Origin: JAGLOK01 sp963675575
GTDB taxonomy: Bacteria > Bacillota > Clostridia > Christensenellales > UMGS416
DNA length: 64,000 nucleotides
Assembly: GCA_963675575.1 (NCBI GenBank)
Contig: OY776378.1
Coordinates: 1,550,001 to 1,614,000, forward strand
Direction: 5' to 3'
This document shows positions 60,899-64,000 of this stretch, piece by piece. The notes under the pieces are model-generated. The model did not search any database. It was not told the DNA's origin and worked only from the letters and a program-made list of their open reading frames with translations. The number at the start of each line of letters is the position of its first letter. The stretch's first letter is position 1. The position numbers were made by a program, and so were the translations under genes.

Positions 60899-61396
60899 TT
60901 ATTTGACGCCAAGAAGATCTGTAAGCGCCTGCTTTGTCCTTTTTACTTCCCTATTATAAGTGTGCATCATAAAATAATAGCTACCAATTAAAAACAAAGT
61001 TGGCAACAAAGCCTTGCCTCCAAAAAGTGACGTCTGGATTAATCCGGAATACATACCAATGGAAAACACAGCCATAATCGCAAAAATAAATGGCATGAAA
61101 ATTCGCATCAGTTTGTTGAGTCCCATTTTGACGGTAATCTTGGAACCGTCTCCTTTTGCTTCCACCAAACCTTCAAGCACCGGAAGAGAACTGGTTGAAT
61201 ATGGGATAACCCTCGCCAGATGAAAGCTGTTTTCATTAATCACACCGATAAATTTCTTGTCCTGATGTTCCGCCATCTTCATAAATGACAAAACGAATTC
61301 ATCTTGCAAAATGGTATTTTCCTTAAAAATTGTTTCTATTTCCTTTGGCGAATTATATGTTTCAAATATAAAAGTGTTAAATGGTAATAATAGCAT
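60899..61396 (-). CDS. Small two-helix membrane protein, dispersed family member 3
   Basis: The 165-residue protein has a cytoplasmic N-terminal half with KFIGVINENSFHLARVIPYSTSSLPVLEGLVEAKGDGSKITVKMGL, two helices (IFMPFIFAIMAVFSIGMYSG and LLPTLFLIGSYYFMMHTY) and the C-terminal VKRTKQALTDLLG. It clearly shares its design with the products at 58209 and 30248. AAGGAGC upstream. Function unknown. Confidence 0.65.
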   Translation of the reverse strand: MLLLPFNTFIFETYNSPKEIETIFKENTILQDEFVLSFMKMAEHQDKKFIGVINENSFHLARVIPYSTSSLPVLEGLVEAKGDGSKITVKMGLNKLMRIFMPFIFAIMAVFSIGMYSGLIQTSLFGGKALLPTLFLIGSYYFMMHTYNREVKRTKQALTDLLGVK

Positions 61397-61487
61397 TTTA
61401 GCTCCTTAGTCTCTTTATTTAAACATATTCTAACACAAATTTTGTTTTTTTCATTCATATTTTTTACTTTCCGGCTATTTATATAGA

Positions 61488-61518
61488 AAATTATAATTAT
61501 TAAGCAAATTATAATTAT
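61488..61518 (+). repeat. Tandem 13-bp AT-rich repeat upstream of the PII gene
   Basis: AAATTATAATTAT occurs at 61488-61500 and 61506-61518 with an 18-bp period; each copy contains the palindrome ATAATTAT. It could be an operator. It does not fit the GlnR/TnrA consensus. Confidence 0.45.
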
Positions 61519-61579
61519 ATTGATTCTGCTTTAGTTTGACGTATGCATTATGCTAAAAAGCTTTTTTCACATATCAGTA

Positions 61580-61608
61580 TTGTATAAACTCCTTTAGGTT
61601 GCTACAAT
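61580..61608 (+). promoter_or_regulatory. Promoter of the PII gene
   Basis: TTGTAT (61580-61585), a 17-base spacer and TACAAT (61603-61608). GAAAGGA at about 61668-61674 is the RBS. Confidence 0.55.
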
Positions 61609-61680
61609 AAATAATGAAAATAATCAATTGATTTTAAAGATAGTATTTTAACCTAAGACATCGACTGAAAGGAACTAATT

Positions 61681-62019
61681 ATGAAAAAATTAGAGATAAT
61701 CACACGTCCGGAAAAATTAGAAGATTTAAAAGAGCTACTAAACGAACGTGAAATCTATGGAATGACCGTGACAATGGTAAATGGTTGCGGACAGCAAAAA
61801 GGAAAGAAGGCCTTCTTTCGCGGAACAGAGATTACCATAAACTTATTGCCTAAAGTGAAAGTGGAAATCGTACTGCCCGACGACAAGGCGGATGAATTAA
61901 TCACACCCATTATGGAGAGGGTGCGCACAGGCAACTTTGGAGACGGTAAAATATTCGTATACGAATGCAAAGAGGCATACAGAATTCGCACCGGAGAAAC
62001 CGGTGACGCAATCTTATAA
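61681..62019 (+). CDS. PII family nitrogen regulatory protein, orphan
   Basis: The 112-residue trimeric signalling protein binds ATP/ADP and 2-oxoglutarate and controls nitrogen-related partners. Family segments are MKKLEIITRPEKLEDLKELL, the T-loop base GCGQQKGKKAFFRGTEI, LLPKVKVEIVLPDD, and TGNFGDGKIFVYE with IRTGE. The T-loop has I51 where GlnB/GlnK have the uridylylated Tyr, so control by UMP addition is excluded. There is no amtB, glnA, glnD or nif gene nearby, so the partner is unknown. It is followed by its own terminator. Confidence 0.93.
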   Translation: MKKLEIITRPEKLEDLKELLNEREIYGMTVTMVNGCGQQKGKKAFFRGTEITINLLPKVKVEIVLPDDKADELITPIMERVRTGNFGDGKIFVYECKEAYRIRTGETGDAIL

Positions 62020-62050
62020 TCTTAGATTAAAGATATTTGCTATATATTAT

Positions 62051-62078
62051 AAAACAGCCAGCATTTGCGGGCTGTTTT
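62051..62078. terminator. Bidirectional terminator
   Basis: AAAACAGCC (62051-62059) pairs with GGCTGTTTT (62070-62078). It serves the PII gene (plus) and the convergent KamA gene (minus). Confidence 0.88.
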
Positions 62079-62093
62079 ATTGAATTCAAGGGC

Positions 62094-63200
62094 TTAGTCT
62101 ATTACAGGATATGAGTAAATTTCGTCTTTATAGTTTTTAAGCTTATACTTTTCTTCGGTCTTTTCAATAATATAATCATGGCTTATGGGTATCTTGCCTC
62201 CGCCTTCAGGCGCGTCAACAACGAATTTCGGTACCGCAAGCCCCGATATCTCACCTGTGATTTTATCCATGATTTCAAGCCCGCGCCTTATGTCAGTTCT
62301 GAAATGGTTCAGCCCCACGCTTAAATCACACTGATACATGTAATAGGGGCGCACTTTCATAGCCACAAGGTTCATGAAAAGCTCTTTTAATACTTCTGGG
62401 TCATCATTTACTCCGCGCAGAAGCACATTCTGGTTGCCCAGGGGAATTCCCGCGTTTGCGATGTCAATACACGCCTTCTTTGAATGTTGCGTGATTTCGT
62501 TCGGGTGGTTAAAGTGCGTATTTATCCATATCGGAGAATATTTTTTTAGCATGGATAAAAGTTTGGGAGTGATTCTCATCGGCATCACCACTGGCACTCT
62601 TGTACCGATACGTATAATCTTTACATGCGGTATGCTGCGCACACCTTTTAATATACGATCCAATCTAGCATCGTCCAATGTCAGAGGATCGCCTCCTGAA
62701 ATCAGCACATCCTCGATACTTTCGTTGCTTCTTATATAGTTCAAGGCGGCTCTAATTTCAAATTCCGTTATTGGAAAATCTGTTTCGCCCACAACGCGCT
62801 TTCTGGTGCAGTGACGACAATACATTGAGCACTGATATGTAACCAAAAATAGAACTCGGTTGGGATATCGGTGCACAATGTTGTGTACCGGACTTGTTCC
62901 CTCCTCGTTTAAAGGATCTGCCATCTCAAATGGCATAATGCATGTTTCTTCTATTTGAGGAATACACTGTTTTCTTATTGGGCAATTTGGGTCGTTAGGG
63001 TTAATAAGAGAAGCATAATATGGGGTTATCGCCATTCGAAAAGTATTGAGACATGAATCGATTTGTTGGTTTGTGCTTTCCGAAAGAGTCAATATTTTTG
63101 AAAGGTCCTCAGTCGTTTTATATCTGTTTTTCATCTGCCAATGCCAATCATTCCAGCTTTTTGATATTGGTTTGGTTTGCATTTTTATTTTTGGAAGCAT
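62094..63200 (-). CDS. KamA family radical SAM aminomutase (lysine 2,3-aminomutase-like)
   Basis: The 368-residue radical SAM protein has CSMYCRHC (C124, C128, C131), the CxxxCxxC site of the 4Fe-4S cluster. It has SGGDPL, the PLP lysine K336 in GGGKIP, and two aspartates, D292 in YQCDLS and D329 in VDAP. These match D293, D330 and K337 of clostridial lysine 2,3-aminomutase, where the Asp residues bind the substrate side-chain amine, so lysine or a similar diamine is the likely substrate. It is shorter than the 416-residue enzyme. The gene starts 2 bases after the stop of the ATP-grasp gene, so the two are coupled. Confidence 0.88.
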   Translation of the reverse strand: MLPKIKMQTKPISKSWNDWHWQMKNRYKTTEDLSKILTLSESTNQQIDSCLNTFRMAITPYYASLINPNDPNCPIRKQCIPQIEETCIMPFEMADPLNEEGTSPVHNIVHRYPNRVLFLVTYQCSMYCRHCTRKRVVGETDFPITEFEIRAALNYIRSNESIEDVLISGGDPLTLDDARLDRILKGVRSIPHVKIIRIGTRVPVVMPMRITPKLLSMLKKYSPIWINTHFNHPNEITQHSKKACIDIANAGIPLGNQNVLLRGVNDDPEVLKELFMNLVAMKVRPYYMYQCDLSVGLNHFRTDIRRGLEIMDKITGEISGLAVPKFVVDAPEGGGKIPISHDYIIEKTEEKYKLKNYKDEIYSYPVID

Positions 63201-63202
63201 CG

Positions 63203-64000
63203 CTACAATCCCTCCATTTCATATCTTTTGATTGCGGCTGTTAATATGAGTCCAATAAGTTCATCATATTTTACACCGTTTGCCTCCGCCAGCATCGGAA
63301 AGTCCGAATAGCCGGGCGTAAGCCCCGCAAGAGGGTTTATCTCTATGCAGTAAAGATCATTATATTGTGTCAGCCTGAAATCTATCCGTGCGAAATCTCT
63401 GCATCCCAAGATTCCATATATCTTTCTTGAGGTGTCCATCATCTTTTTTTCCATATAGGGAGAAAGCTGCGGCGGACAAACATATTCCACATGCTTCATG
63501 CAGTCTTTCTTTATTTCATAATCATATACATCGTAACCGCGGGTTTTGTTTTTAAACACTATTTCCATCGGGCGAAATACTCTTGTTTCCTTTCCGTTTC
63601 CCACGATGCCCACAGTAAATTCACGGCCTTCAATGTATTCCTCCAGCAAAAGCGCATGCTTTTTCTCTTTAAAATTTTCTTCTATTACACGGCTAAGATC
63701 TTCCGTGCTTTTTATCACTGAAACCTCAGTTATGCCCTTGCTTGACCCTTCAGCATTAGGCTTTACTATAAGCGGAAACAAAAGATTTTTGTTTAGCTTA
63801 AATCCGAGGTCTTCTATCAGTTGATATTTTGGAGTTTTTACACGATGCGAAACAAGCACACGTTTGGCGAGCGCCTTGTCCAAGCACACGCAAAGCGTTG
63901 TTTCATCCGAACCTGTGTGCTTTATGCTATAGTAGCTCAAAATAGACGGCACATGCCCTTCTCTGCCGCGTCCATTTGCACCTTCGGCTATATTGAATAC
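63203..64000 (-). CDS. ATP-grasp ligase, D-alanine-D-alanine ligase-like (5' end outside window)
   Basis: The frame is open to the right edge, so only the C-terminal 265 residues or so are seen. The visible part begins VFNIAEGANGRGREGHVPS, then YYSIKHTGSDETTL, the hallmark of Ddl-type ligases. Lys and Gly-loop residues for ATP are in LIVKPNAEGSSKGI, EEYIEGREFTV follows, and the Mg-binding site is FARIDFRL...CIEINPLAGLTPGYSD. Because it is tied to a KamA enzyme rather than to mur genes, its substrate may be a beta-amino acid rather than D-Ala. Confidence 0.88.
   Translation of the reverse strand, partial: VFNIAEGANGRGREGHVPSILSYYSIKHTGSDETTLCVCLDKALAKRVLVSHRVKTPKYQLIEDLGFKLNKNLLFPLIVKPNAEGSSKGITEVSVIKSTEDLSRVIEENFKEKKHALLLEEYIEGREFTVGIVGNGKETRVFRPMEIVFKNKTRGYDVYDYEIKKDCMKHVEYVCPPQLSPYMEKKMMDTSRKIYGILGCRDFARIDFRLTQYNDLYCIEINPLAGLTPGYSDFPMLAEANGVKYDELIGLILTAAIKRYEMEGL

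Overview
The window looks like a chromosomal stretch from a low-GC, Gram-positive, anaerobic member of the Clostridia. Pointers are the ruvC-ruvA-ruvB order, YebC, MrfA/MrfB, ThiI with its own cysteine desulfurase, a K+-dependent-type membrane pyrophosphatase, a KamA radical SAM enzyme, DUF438/DUF1858, DUF5320/DUF134 and GGGtGRT-type proteins. Shine-Dalgarno sites are strong, and there are no outer-membrane genes. No rRNA is present, so I do not name a genus.

Layout. 0-2 kb: ruvB (cut by the left edge), ruvA, ruvC. 2-5.3 kb: two polytopic GT-C-like membrane proteins. 5.3-7.9 kb: a small zincin, then a DUF1858 doublet leading into a DUF438/hemerythrin/PAS protein. 7.9-12.8 kb: two related signal-peptide/PT-linker/membrane-anchor surface proteins, a frameshifted small gene, a CDF metal transporter and an acyltransferase. 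12.9-15.6 kb: argG (TTG start) and argH behind a good promoter with ARG-box-like sites. 15.7-18.2 kb: a rhodanese, an isolated ChbG/YdjC deacetylase, and a broken pentapeptide-repeat gene. 18.2-22.2 kb: two small PH-like membrane proteins around a tRNA-Gly locus, a DUF6323/DUF6179 pair and yebC. 22.1-26 kb: a 1.45-kb island bounded by a 51-bp duplication of the yebC leader, then two paralogous membrane proteins. 26-30.2 kb: a class A PBP with a frameshifted tail, then a DUF5320/DUF134 unit whose promoter carries two copies of a perfect 12-bp palindrome. 30.2-39.1 kb: an MFS transporter and a six-gene overlapping operon (DUF6106, cysteine desulfurase, thiI, mrfA, mrfB, TPR protein). 39.3-43.1 kb: a zinc-ribbon membrane protein and an Fe-S-scaffold-like/GGGtGRT pair. 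43.1-45.4 kb: an accessory patch with a deoxyribosyltransferase-like/coiled-coil protein, clustered palindromes and a holin-like orphan. 45.4-53.6 kb: MATE, patatin, D-lactate dehydrogenase, an IS1182-type element inserted in a terminator, a GNAT and hppA. 54-58 kb: a LarA-family protein, gnd and a collapsed KDG-kinase pseudogene. 58-64 kb: two members of a small membrane-protein family, DUF1295, an MBL-fold protein, an orphan PII protein, and a KamA/ATP-grasp pair cut by the right edge.

How genes work together. The thiI operon joins tRNA thiolation (sulfur donor plus acceptor enzyme) with the MrfAB DNA-repair pair. The LarA/gnd/KDG-kinase cluster reads as a gluconate/mannonate catabolic unit that has lost its kinase. 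The KamA/ATP-grasp pair could make a beta-amino acid and ligate it to something; it is the best candidate for an undescribed pathway. Two single-base frame breaks (about 10.2 and 29.2 kb) look like recent mutations or assembly errors.
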